From assembly GCA_934276485.1 (NCBI GenBank), contig CAKQTE010000053.1, positions 1 to 34,637 on the forward strand: a DNA stretch of 34,637 nt, written 5' to 3'. The number at the start of each line of letters is the position of its first letter. The stretch's first letter is position 1. The notes below the pieces were generated by a model. It was not told the origin of the DNA. It was given only the letters and a program-made list of their open reading frames with translations, and made no database searches. Below, one piece after another: positions 15,446 through 23,861 of the stretch. The stretch comes from an uncultured Spirochaetales bacterium. Lineage in GTDB: Bacteria; Spirochaetota; Spirochaetia; Sphaerochaetales; Sphaerochaetaceae. The position numbers were made by a program, and so were the translations under genes.

Positions 15446-16807
15446 TTATAAAAGAGGTGTCATATATATTGGTAAAAAGACAACTCCATTCTCTTCCTTA
15501 TAATCCTTTTCATGAATGATATAAGACTCTGCTAAATAGTCCTTGAATTTTGATTTGAACTTATTAAGAGAATTGAATGTATAATTCTTTCCAGATTTGA
15601 CCTCTATTGGATGAATATTATGTCTACTTGTTAATGATGCCTTTGTAATCAAGAAATCTATTTCCATGGTATTTTCCGGTTTCGCATGCTCATTTCGAGA
15701 GAAATAATATGGAGTACGCCCTGTTGCAACGATCATCTGAGCAACAATGTTTTCTATTATCATTCCTTCATTTATTGCTAAATTTCCATAAAGCAATGAC
15801 TTATACAACTCGGTATTCAGTGTACGACTATCTTCAAATGCCAAACTTATCAAAAGCCCGGTATCAGCCATATAACATTTTAATGAATTACCATCTCTTG
15901 TCAGGTTTAATGCCACTGTTGGTTCTAACGAATTATAAATGATATTTACAATTCGAGAATCCTTCAGCCAAAAGAAATCATCTTCCAACTTTGCATATGT
16001 CACCCCCTTTTGGATAGAAGACAATTTGAACTTTTTCTCATGCTTTTGCAGCTGAGATGGGATGTTTTGAAAGATTCTAGAACAACCTGTTTTATTGATT
16101 ACATCATGCTTTTTAATGTCATTCTGATAAAGCTTAAGTATTTGACGTTTAATTGCATCAACTGCAATAAAATCATTACTTGTCACATATTCCGCTACAG
16201 CTTGTGGCATACCTCCTACAATTAAGTATTTCCTAAATAAAAACATTGCTTTTCTATGATATTCATTCCCCATGGCCTTTTTGTTCTCAAATCTTTTTTT
16301 GATAAGAGACCAAAGTGCATCTTCTCCAAGAGCCCAAAGAAACTCCTCGAAATCCATTGGATTCATTGTTAGAGAAATCTCTTCAGATGGAATCTGTATA
16401 GATTCAACATTCTCTTGAATTGAGATCAAGGACCCTGTTTCTATATAATCATAACGACCATCCTGGACGAGAAACTTTATCGCTTCTCTAGCTCTAGGAA
16501 AATCTTGTACTTCATCAAAAATGATTAAGGATTCTCTCTCAAAAAGTTCGACTCCAGAATAAACCTTTAAGAAAAGAAAGAAATCATCAAGGTTCTTTAG
16601 ACTTGCTTGCAGAATTTCCTTTAATGGATCCAAGTCAGAGCCACCTTCCTTAAAATCTATTAAAACATATGACTTGTATTCACGTTCCGCAAACTCTTTT
16701 ACGCTGTAACTCTTTCCAACTCTTCTAGCGCCTTCTATTAACAATGCACTTTTGCCATTTGAACACTGTTTCCAGTCTAATAATTCTTGATAAATCTTTC
16801 TTCTCAT
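15446..16807 (-). CDS. ATPase 4: AAA_14/DUF4143 ATPase with intact nuclease-like motif
   Basis: 453 residues from the ATG at 16807 (MRRKIYQELLDWK, the usual start in this subfamily); an ATG at 16831 would add eight residues, and neither has a clear ribosome binding site. Walker A is GARRVGKS (26-33); Walker B is SLIIFDE followed by VQDFPRA. This belongs to a different subgroup from ATPases 1-3. The C-terminal region keeps the full PD-(D/E)XK-like pattern: D384 in EIDFLI, and E402-V-K404 in HPIEVKSGK. Nuclease activity is therefore possible, though unproven for this family. Three 33-bp-period repeats lie upstream, and the gene is convergent with tRNA-Phe. Confidence 0.9.
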   Translation of the reverse strand: MRRKIYQELLDWKQCSNGKSALLIEGARRVGKSYSVKEFAEREYKSYVLIDFKEGGSDLDPLKEILQASLKNLDDFFLFLKVYSGVELFERESLIIFDEVQDFPRAREAIKFLVQDGRYDYIETGSLISIQENVESIQIPSEEISLTMNPMDFEEFLWALGEDALWSLIKKRFENKKAMGNEYHRKAMFLFRKYLIVGGMPQAVAEYVTSNDFIAVDAIKRQILKLYQNDIKKHDVINKTGCSRIFQNIPSQLQKHEKKFKLSSIQKGVTYAKLEDDFFWLKDSRIVNIIYNSLEPTVALNLTRDGNSLKCYMADTGLLISLAFEDSRTLNTELYKSLLYGNLAINEGMIIENIVAQMIVATGRTPYYFSRNEHAKPENTMEIDFLITKASLTSRHNIHPIEVKSGKNYTFNSLNKFKSKFKDYLAESYIIHEKDYKEENGVVFLPIYMTPLL

Positions 16808-16846
16808 ATACTTATAATATAACAACTTCATAGGGATTAAAAGAGT

Positions 16847-16945
16847 AAATCAGAATTTTTAAATATCAAATATTATAACAAATCAAGATTTTTAAATGTT
16901 AGATTTGACAACAAATTAGAAATTTTAATATTTATAATTAATATT
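16847..16945. repeat. 33-bp tandem repeats (iteron-like) upstream of ATPase 4
   Basis: Units at 16847-16879 and 16880-16912 both start AAATCA and share TTTTTAAAT, ending with (A/G)A(C/T)-AAC; a third, weaker unit starts at 16913 (AAATTAGAAATTTTAAT). The period is exactly 33 bases, about three helical turns. They lie 40-140 bases upstream of the ATPase 4 start in a very AT-rich stretch. On the gene strand a TATAAT occurs inside the first unit (16877-16872), so the repeats may overlap the promoter. Confidence 0.7.
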
Positions 16946-17076
16946 TATAAACATTATTTATAATTTAAAATTATTGCTATTCCCTATTTATGTAGTTATA
17001 CTTTTACAAATGCTTGTTTTTCAACAAATCATTCGTAATACAATGGAATGAGGCATTAATCGGCAACGCTTAAGAA

Positions 17077-17415
17077 ATGAGAACAAAAATGAACAAAATG
17101 ATGGATGAAAAAAATTGCGAAGAAGAGATTGCTGTAAATGCAACACAGAAATCTTCCTATGAAAAAAGAAAAGTAGGAAGGCCCCCTGCAACTATTGACA
17201 GAACAAAAACTATTAAGACATTGTCAATAAAAATGACAGACAATGATTTCATTTATTGTAATATGCTTGCAAAAGAGATGCACGAAGAAGAATTATGCGG
17301 TGCAGATGTATCTAGCCTTATCTCATATTTTATAAGTCAAAGCAAACAGAGCAACCCGCTTATTGCAAAAGCCGCAGATGCAATTTATGAATTGCAAAGC
17401 AAAAAATTCAAATAA
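17077..17415 (+). CDS. Small basic DNA-binding-type protein (ribbon-helix-helix-like) paired with Schlafen-type gene
   Basis: 112 residues; internal starts at codons 5, 8 and 9 are possible and none has a clear ribosome binding site. The N-terminal third is polar and probably disordered. An AT-hook-like KRKVGRPPATIDR (about residues 31-43) is followed by KTLSIKMTDNDFIYCNMLAKE, a pattern of one short beta-strand and a helix as in ribbon-helix-helix proteins, then a second helix (DVSSLISYFISQ). I do not recognise a named family. It lies 18 bases before the AlbA-type gene in the same direction, so the two form an operon. A regulator or antitoxin-like partner is a reasonable guess. Confidence 0.65.
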   Translation: MRTKMNKMMDEKNCEEEIAVNATQKSSYEKRKVGRPPATIDRTKTIKTLSIKMTDNDFIYCNMLAKEMHEEELCGADVSSLISYFISQSKQSNPLIAKAADAIYELQSKKFK

Positions 17416-17433
17416 GATATCTGGAGGATAAAA

Positions 17434-18882
17434 ATGGAAGATTTAATTGCATTGGTAGATAATCTACGAAAATATCCTAATGAAACTACATGGATTGAAT
17501 TCAAACATAATAATTACGATCCAGAGATGATTGGTAAAGACATTAGTGCACTAGCAAATAGTGCAGTTTTGGAAGATAGACCATATAGCTACATGATCTG
17601 GGGCATTCATGATAAAACACATGAATTGATTGGAACAGATAAAGATTTGCAAAACTTAAAGAAAGGTAATCAAGAGTTGGAAAGCTGGCTCCGCTTAATG
17701 CTCTCTAAAAATGCAGATTTCGAATTCTCAACTATCGTGATAGAAGGATTCAAAATTGGTATTCTAAAAATTGGAAAAGCTTTTATTCATCCAGTCTCAT
17801 TTGAAAAGAACGAATACATACGAATTGGTAGCTACACAAAAATGTTACGAGACTACCCTACTGTGCAAACACAATTATGGGACCGTATCAGAAATACAAA
17901 TTTCGAAGAGCAATATGCTAAAATTGACTTGAATCTAACAACAGCTCTTCAGCTATTGGACTATTCTTCCTATTTTGACATCACAAATATTCCAATGCCA
18001 ACAGATGAGAAAGGCATAGCTCATTATATGATTGAAGAAAGCCTTGTCATAAAACAAGATAACGGCAAATATGCCATTTCAAATCTAGGAGCTATTACAT
18101 TAGCTAAGCGACTATCTGATTTCAACAAACTAGCAAGGAAAGCTGTAAGAATTATACAATATGAAGGAAATAACAAACTTCAGATATTGAAGGAGGAAAC
18201 AATCGAAAAGGGTTATGCTTCAGGGTTCAAAGATATAATCAAATACATGGAAGCAATACTGCCTTCTCGAGAAGATATTAGCGATTCATTCAGAGAAAAG
18301 AAAACTGCATACCCAATGATTGCTGTCCGCGAGTTAATTGCCAATGCGCTAATCCATCAAGATTTTTCCATTACAGGAACAGGTCCTACAATTGAAGTTT
18401 TTGGAAACAGAGTAGAGATTACAAACCCAGGCTCTAGTTTGGTTGATATAATGAGAATCATAGATAATCCACCTCGTTCACGTAACGAAAAATTAGCTGC
18501 TATCATGAGACGTCTTCGTCTTTGTGAAGAATTAGGTACAGGTTGGGATAAAATCACACTTGCATGCGAAAGCATGATGTTACCTGCTCCCAAAATCACT
18601 AAGTACAATGAAAATACAAGAGTAACTCTATTTTCTCACATTCCTTATTCTAAAATAAGTAAGGATGACAAGCTGTGGGCATGCTATCTTCATGCATGCA
18701 TAATGCATACTCAAGGAGAATTCCTCACAAATTACTCATTGAGAAAGAGGTTTGGACTACCTGACACTTGTAGCGGAAGTATATCTAGATTAATCAAAGA
18801 AGCCACCAACAAAGGATATATCAAAGCTTTTGATGACAGTGCATCTAACAAGCATATGCAATATATTCCAGTATGGGCTTAA
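17434..18882 (+). CDS. Schlafen/AlbA-type (AlbA_2) ATP-binding protein with HATPase_c_4 domain
   Basis: 482 residues; TGGAGG precedes the ATG. The N-terminal AlbA_2 (divergent AAA_4/Schlafen) domain spans about 1-130, with the signature ETTWIEFKHN, ISALANSA and MIWGIHD. A middle region leads to an ATPase-like HATPase_c_4 domain (about 290-400: MIAVRELIANALIHQDFS, EVFGNRVEITNPG, EELGTGWDKI). The C-terminus is winged-helix-like (NYSLRKRFGLP...SISRLIKEATNKGYI) and ends in the usual HMQYIPVWA. Such genes are often annotated as RecG-like or transcriptional regulators; roles in regulation or defence are discussed but not settled. It looks intact. Confidence 0.85.
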   Translation: MEDLIALVDNLRKYPNETTWIEFKHNNYDPEMIGKDISALANSAVLEDRPYSYMIWGIHDKTHELIGTDKDLQNLKKGNQELESWLRLMLSKNADFEFSTIVIEGFKIGILKIGKAFIHPVSFEKNEYIRIGSYTKMLRDYPTVQTQLWDRIRNTNFEEQYAKIDLNLTTALQLLDYSSYFDITNIPMPTDEKGIAHYMIEESLVIKQDNGKYAISNLGAITLAKRLSDFNKLARKAVRIIQYEGNNKLQILKEETIEKGYASGFKDIIKYMEAILPSREDISDSFREKKTAYPMIAVRELIANALIHQDFSITGTGPTIEVFGNRVEITNPGSSLVDIMRIIDNPPRSRNEKLAAIMRRLRLCEELGTGWDKITLACESMMLPAPKITKYNENTRVTLFSHIPYSKISKDDKLWACYLHACIMHTQGEFLTNYSLRKRFGLPDTCSGSISRLIKEATNKGYIKAFDDSASNKHMQYIPVWA

Positions 18883-18977
18883 TTTTATTTGCTGGTCATT
18901 TGCCAGACGCCTTGATTTTTAAGCAAAAACAACGTTTTTTAGCGAATTTCGGCGATTTTTTATTTGCTGGTCATTTG
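18883..18977. repeat. 21-bp perfect direct repeat after the Schlafen-type gene
   Basis: Identical 21-base copies at 18883-18903 and 18957-18977 (core ATTTGCTGGTCATTTGC), starting 74 bases apart. The first begins at the base after the TAA of the upstream gene. The DNA between them contains hairpin-forming AAAAAC/GTTTTT and GC-rich pieces that could act as a terminator. The pair may record an insertion or deletion event. Confidence 0.85.
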
Positions 18978-19073
18978 CTAAAAACAAAGGATTCCATGCA
19001 ATTAATTCTCAATGCAAAACATTTCATTTCATGCGATACTGTTACGGAAACAAAAAAGGAGAATATCAAGACA

Positions 19074-19961
19074 ATGCCAAAAGTACTGAATTACGGTTCA
19101 ATCAGCATAGATATCATTTATTCTGTTCCTCACATTGTAAAGAATGGAGAAACAATCACAGTAGACAAAGTAGAGATCAGCGCAGGTGGAAAAGGTGCTA
19201 ACCAAAGTACAGCCTTTGCAAAGGCAGGGCTTGAAATCTATAACGCAGGTAAGCTTGGAAAGAATGGACTTCATCTTATTGGAATTCTTAAGAGCTTCAA
19301 TGTAGATACATCTCTCATGGTTGTCACAGATGATGACGAGACAGGAAAGGCTATCATACAGGTAGATAGAGAAGGAAACAATGCTATCTTCATCGCTCCT
19401 GCTGACAATAGAAAGATCACAGAAGAAGAAATAGACAACGCTTTCAAACAATTTGAGGCTGGTGACTATCTGATTCTTCAAAACGAAATCAACAATCTTG
19501 ATTATCTGATCAGACGAGCTCACGAAAAAGGAATGAAGATATGCATCAATCCTGCTCCATTTGATGAGAGAATCAACAAGCTTCCATTGGAGCTTGTTGA
19601 TATCATAATTGCAAATGAAATCGAAGGCTTAGGACTCTCTGGATGCAAGGAAGATTCTACATTTGATGAAATATTGGAAGCCCTTGTCAAAAAGTTTCCA
19701 CAAGCTGAAATCGTAATGACAGTTGGGGACAAGGGCTCATATTATGGATATAAGAATGAGAGAATCCATCAAGACATCTTCCCTGTTGAAGTTGTTGATA
19801 CAACTGCTGCAGGAGATACTTTCATCGGCTATTTCCTAGCATCAAAGCTACAAGGACTATCTATTGCAAAGTGTCTTGAATATGCAAGTAAAGCATCTAG
19901 CATTACAGTTACTAGAGTTGGAGCAATGAAAGCTATCCCAACAAAAGACGAAGTATTCTAA
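19074..19961 (+). CDS. rbsK: Ribokinase-type sugar kinase (PfkB family)
   Basis: 295 residues. The ATG at 19074 is chosen because AAGGAG lies about 12 bases upstream and conserved sequence starts there; the frame is open for another 200 bases upstream, through the direct repeats, but without family similarity. Family motifs are GGKGANQ (38-44, PfkB signature 1) and DTTAAGDTF with the catalytic base D248. INPAP and the ANEIEG motif are also present. It should phosphorylate ribose or a similar sugar to its 5-phosphate with ATP. No sugar transporter is adjacent. Confidence 0.9.
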   Translation: MPKVLNYGSISIDIIYSVPHIVKNGETITVDKVEISAGGKGANQSTAFAKAGLEIYNAGKLGKNGLHLIGILKSFNVDTSLMVVTDDDETGKAIIQVDREGNNAIFIAPADNRKITEEEIDNAFKQFEAGDYLILQNEINNLDYLIRRAHEKGMKICINPAPFDERINKLPLELVDIIIANEIEGLGLSGCKEDSTFDEILEALVKKFPQAEIVMTVGDKGSYYGYKNERIHQDIFPVEVVDTTAAGDTFIGYFLASKLQGLSIAKCLEYASKASSITVTRVGAMKAIPTKDEVF

Positions 19962-19968
19962 TATTATT

Positions 19969-20000
19969 AGAGCTCTCAGGATCTTCCCGAGAGCTCTATT
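19969..20000 (+). terminator. Bidirectional terminator between rbsK and the aconitase X operon
   Basis: AGAGCTCTC (19969-19977) pairs perfectly with GAGAGCTCT (19989-19997), then TATTTTA. It can serve both convergent transcripts. Confidence 0.8.
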
Positions 20001-20004
20001 TTAC

Positions 20005-20448
20005 TTATTCGACTTCAACGACACCATCGGCATTGACTGTTATCTTCATATCATCCTTAACGTATGACAGGAACTCTTCTCCCAAGGAATCGATTACAGG
20101 CATATCTGAATCATCTAGCCAGACATCCTGCAATATAGCTCCCGCTGCCGCAAGTGAATCTATTGGCTGAGAAAACAGCATACATGCAGGTTGACGATGC
20201 ATTGCACATGCACAATACAGAACAAGGCCTCCTGTTGTAGAGCCAATGGTTGTAGGAAGACAAAGAGCCTTACCTGCCATCTGCTTTCCATATAGATCCT
20301 TGTTGTTTTGGTCTCCGCATGTTGCTTTCTTATCACCAAATTGAAGTGCTTTCTGGAAGGATGCCAATGTGTTCAGTCCACCATGAGAGACTAAAGCAGG
20401 AGCTGTAACTTCTCCCTTTGCAACTACTCTACCTTGAAACTTCTTCAT
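20005..20448 (-). CDS. Aconitase X swivel-domain (small) subunit (DUF126)
   Basis: 147 residues. Swivel-domain features are HGGLNTLASFQ near the N-terminus and PTTIGSTTGG (65-74) with the conserved serine pocket, then the SQPIDSLAAAGAILQDV helix. It overlaps the large-subunit gene by four bases (ATGA), as expected for two subunits of one enzyme. Characterised aconitase X enzymes are an iron-sulfur cis-3-hydroxy-L-proline dehydratase in bacteria and a phosphomevalonate dehydratase in archaea; the substrate here is unknown. It is the last gene of the operon. Confidence 0.9.
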   Translation of the reverse strand: MKKFQGRVVAKGEVTAPALVSHGGLNTLASFQKALQFGDKKATCGDQNNKDLYGKQMAGKALCLPTTIGSTTGGLVLYCACAMHRQPACMLFSQPIDSLAAAGAILQDVWLDDSDMPVIDSLGEEFLSYVKDDMKITVNADGVVEVE

Positions 20449-21716
20449 ACTTTGCCTCCTGTGATGATCTTTAGAATCTCATCCTCTGTGTAGTAGCGAG
20501 CAGATGTATATGTCCTGAGCTTATTGCTTGATGTAATTACAGGCATCTTCTCACTAAGAGGATTGTTCATATACATCAAAGGACAGATGTAAGAAAGAAT
20601 TACGCCAGTCTTTCTGAGACGCTCTGCGTACTCACTCTTTTCAAAGTGAGCCTTTACAGCAGGTGCTGCTGTAAATACAGTTGGAATAACAACCTTGCTC
20701 TCTCCATGCTCTGAGAGTGCTTTCTCAACTCTCTCTGTCCATGATACCAATTGGTTGTAACTCATATGAGGGCATCCAATGAAGCATAGCTTTGGCTTTG
20801 CATCCTTGTTCTTCCAGATCACAGGGTACTCTCTCTTGACTCTCTCCAGCTCCTTGTCATCAATGACATAGAGATGAGCATTTTCTTTAATTAAGGAAGC
20901 ACCACTTTCAACAGCCTCTGGTGTAAGATTCTCCACATGATATAGTCCAACAGCACCATTTGATGCAGTTGCTGCACCAAAGTCCTTAAGATATGTCTTT
21001 GCATCCTCATTGAGTGTTGGGAAGTATTTATCCAATCCCTTGATATAAGGAACATCAGCAAGGACCTTCATTCCAATTGCAGAGCCTAATAGCTGAGCCT
21101 CAGGCTTTTTGCTGGTCTTCACCTCCACTACCCATGTAGCTTTTCTTCCTTCGTCTGTTGTAAGACCAAAGTCTGGAACATATCCTATGATCGCTCCCAT
21201 TAGGTCAATGATACCTGAGTTTCTATTGCATCTTGCACCAAGAACGGAGTTTGCATATACAACAGCAGAGCTTTCTGACCAAGAAAGCACATCTCCTTTC
21301 TTAGGAACATTTCCAACTTCATCCATGTAGCAAGTACATGTATAGGCATCATCTTTCATCAATCCAAGCTTTCCAAGCTGCTTCTCGTAGAAATCCTGTC
21401 TTGAATACATGAACTTCTTGAAGACAATATCCTGTAGAAATGATGAAGGAACGTTCTTGTCCAATGAACGAGGGTCCACTGAGAACTTCATTTGAGATAC
21501 AGCATTAGCATCAATGAGTTTATCCATAAGCTCATATACAGGTCCTAGAGCTTTAAGACCAAAAGATGTAACAAGATGATTGTACTCACATGTTACCTTG
21601 ATCATTCTCTTTGCACCAAAGAGTTCTCCATAGCGAACCATTGTCTCCATTACCTTGGCAAGTGTTTCGCCTTTTGATCCATTCAGGATTTCTTTCTGTT
21701 CAAATGTCAATTCCAT
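20445..21716 (-). CDS. Aconitase X catalytic (large) subunit (DUF521)
   Basis: 423 residues. Family motifs are GARCNRNSG (160-168) and the following IIGYVPDFGLTTDEGR, then FIGCPHMS (C315) and a late ICPL (C378). C163, C315 and C378 are candidate ligands for the iron-sulfur cluster. The enzyme is expected to remove water from a hydroxylated acid. It lies nine bases after the flavin reductase gene and overlaps the small subunit gene, so the three are one operon. No Pyr2C reductase of the hydroxyproline pathway is present in the window, which weakens a simple cis-3-hydroxyproline assignment. Confidence 0.9.
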   Translation of the reverse strand: MELTFEQKEILNGSKGETLAKVMETMVRYGELFGAKRMIKVTCEYNHLVTSFGLKALGPVYELMDKLIDANAVSQMKFSVDPRSLDKNVPSSFLQDIVFKKFMYSRQDFYEKQLGKLGLMKDDAYTCTCYMDEVGNVPKKGDVLSWSESSAVVYANSVLGARCNRNSGIIDLMGAIIGYVPDFGLTTDEGRKATWVVEVKTSKKPEAQLLGSAIGMKVLADVPYIKGLDKYFPTLNEDAKTYLKDFGAATASNGAVGLYHVENLTPEAVESGASLIKENAHLYVIDDKELERVKREYPVIWKNKDAKPKLCFIGCPHMSYNQLVSWTERVEKALSEHGESKVVIPTVFTAAPAVKAHFEKSEYAERLRKTGVILSYICPLMYMNNPLSEKMPVITSSNKLRTYTSARYYTEDEILKIITGGKV

Positions 21717-21725
21717 AACTCAACC

Positions 21726-23777
21726 TCAGATTTTCATAGCACATTCATATGCTTCCCAGATAACGGTTCTCAAGTTTCCAATATTTGCACAGTCTCCAAC
21801 GAAGTGAACCTTTCCAGACTTCTCGCCAATTGGACTTGGAATATAACCAGCGCTTGAGATCACACTATCTGCAGGGATAGTAAATTCTGTTCCATCCTTT
21901 CTGGTACATACAATTTCGTTTGGTTTTACTTCTTTTAAAGTTGTCTCTAGATATACAGGAACCTTCTTAAGCGCGAACCACTCCCTGAGGAAGGAACTGT
22001 TTGCAAGACATACACCCTTTTGTGCAACTAGGTCATCCTTCATCTCGACAATAGTTACATCCTTTCCTTCTAGAGCTAGGCCATATGCGATTTCGCATCC
22101 AGTTAAGCCACCGCCAACAACGACTATCTTAGATCCAAGCTTTGCGCCCTTTAGTGCATCGCAAGCTTCGATCATCAATTCATGCCCTGGAACGCGAGCT
22201 AGAACCCTTGCCTTTGAGCCTGTTGCAACAATAACGTGTCCTTCGAATTCGTGAGGATCCTTAACCTCTTCATGGAAATGAATCTCGACGCCAAGATCCT
22301 TCATCTGCTTTTCGTACCAGGAAAGAAGCTCTCTATGCTTACCTTTGTAGCTTTCAGCACCTGCGCATCTAAATACGCCACCAAGCTCCCCTGTCTTTTC
22401 GTGGATTATTGGCTTATGGCCTCTGAGAGAAAGAACTCTAGCAGCTTCCATTCCACCAATTCCGCCACCGATTATGTGAACAGTCTTTGGATTCTTAGTC
22501 TTAACGATCTTATGCTTTGACCACTGCATCATCTCAGCATTTACTGCACAGCGAGCTAGATGCAAGCTATCTGATAGATCCTGATCGTTAGGAACTCCTT
22601 TGTAGTGACACATATTGAAGCATCCATTGTGACAGAGAATACAAGGTCTGATGTCATCTCTCTTGCCATCAATGAGCTTAGTTACCCACTCTGGGTCTGC
22701 TAGGAATTGACGAGCAAAGCCTGCTCCATCAATCTTTCCTTCCTCAACAGCCTTTGAAGCAACCTCAGGATCCATACGACCTGCGCATACAACAGGAATA
22801 TCAACAAAGTTCTTGATGTGAGCAACATAATCCAGGTTGCAGTTCTCTGGCATATAGATAGGAGGATGAGCCCAATACCATGCATCATAGGTGCCATTGT
22901 CACAATTGAGCATATCATATCCAGCATCTTGCAATAGTTTTGCAGCAATCTCACTTTCTGCCATATCGCGTCCTACTTCCGTAAATTCCTCTCCTGGAAG
23001 AGCACCAGATCTGAAACCCTTTGTCTTCGAGACAACGCTATAGCGAAGAGATACTGGAAAATCATCTCCACAAGCTTTCTTGATTGCTTTTACGATATCG
23101 GTAGCAAAACGATATCTGTTTTCCAGGCTTCCACCATATTTGTCAGTACGTTTATTGATATACTTCAAGGTAAATTGATCTAGAAGATATCCTTCATGCA
23201 CTGCATGAACTTCAACTCCATCAACGCCAGCGTTTTTCAATAACAGCGCAGATTTTGCAAATGCATCTACAAGCTCTTGAATCTCATCTTCTGTCATTGC
23301 TCTAGATGGAACCTTATCAGACCATCTATTAGGACAAGGAGATGCTGATGCTGTAATCTTATCGAGATTCATGACTGGTTTTGAAAGTGTACGGAGAACC
23401 TTATTTGTATATAGCTTCTCCATCATCTCACTGATTGTGAAAGAACGTCCTAAACCAGCAGTTAACTGAACAAATAGCTTTGCTCCTGTTTTATGGAACT
23501 CAGGCATCCACTCTTTTAGGTCATCATACATCTTCTTGTTTTTATAGAGCCATTGTCCAAACATTGGATTATAAACAGGCTGACAACCAGGAAGAACAAG
23601 ACCAGCGTTATTTTTCGCAACTTCCATGATGAACTTAGCTCCAGCTTTATCGAAATGGTTCTTTTCCATCCAACCCAAGAGGTTGGTTCCTCCCATTGAA
23701 GTGAGAACAATCCTATTCTTGATTTCTACGTTTCCAATACGCCATGGCGTAAAAAGGCCCTCTATGTTCTTATCCAT
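21726..23777 (-). CDS. NADH:flavin oxidoreductase, 2,4-dienoyl-CoA reductase/old-yellow-enzyme family with Fe-S and FAD domains
   Basis: 683 residues; GGAGGG precedes the ATG. Domains in order: an FMN TIM-barrel (about 1-370) with EVHAVHEGYLLDQF and RYGGSLENRYRF-type motifs (here DKYGGSLENRYRF); a 4Fe-4S site CxxCxxxC starting at C379 (CILCHNGC) with a later cysteine in LARCAVN; and FAD/NAD(P)-binding folds with IIGGGIGGMEAA and VVVGGGLTGCEIA. This is the FadH/BaiCD/NADH-oxidase layout, which reduces activated C=C bonds using NAD(P)H via FAD, Fe-S and FMN. Next to aconitase X it could reduce the double bond made by dehydration. A possible minus-strand promoter (TTGTTG, 17 bases, GACAAT) lies in 23790-23830. 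Confidence 0.9.
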   Translation of the reverse strand: MDKNIEGLFTPWRIGNVEIKNRIVLTSMGGTNLLGWMEKNHFDKAGAKFIMEVAKNNAGLVLPGCQPVYNPMFGQWLYKNKKMYDDLKEWMPEFHKTGAKLFVQLTAGLGRSFTISEMMEKLYTNKVLRTLSKPVMNLDKITASASPCPNRWSDKVPSRAMTEDEIQELVDAFAKSALLLKNAGVDGVEVHAVHEGYLLDQFTLKYINKRTDKYGGSLENRYRFATDIVKAIKKACGDDFPVSLRYSVVSKTKGFRSGALPGEEFTEVGRDMAESEIAAKLLQDAGYDMLNCDNGTYDAWYWAHPPIYMPENCNLDYVAHIKNFVDIPVVCAGRMDPEVASKAVEEGKIDGAGFARQFLADPEWVTKLIDGKRDDIRPCILCHNGCFNMCHYKGVPNDQDLSDSLHLARCAVNAEMMQWSKHKIVKTKNPKTVHIIGGGIGGMEAARVLSLRGHKPIIHEKTGELGGVFRCAGAESYKGKHRELLSWYEKQMKDLGVEIHFHEEVKDPHEFEGHVIVATGSKARVLARVPGHELMIEACDALKGAKLGSKIVVVGGGLTGCEIAYGLALEGKDVTIVEMKDDLVAQKGVCLANSSFLREWFALKKVPVYLETTLKEVKPNEIVCTRKDGTEFTIPADSVISSAGYIPSPIGEKSGKVHFVGDCANIGNLRTVIWEAYECAMKI

Positions 23778-23861
23778 ATTTCGCCCTCCATATCTTCAGA
23801 TTGTCGCACTAGAAGTCTTTAACAACAAGGATATTTAGAGAAATCTACATCATAAATTCAT

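Noticed and set aside
18873..19073. N-terminal extension of the ribokinase through the direct repeats
   Set aside because: The frame is open, but the ribosome binding site and all family similarity start at the ATG at 19074.
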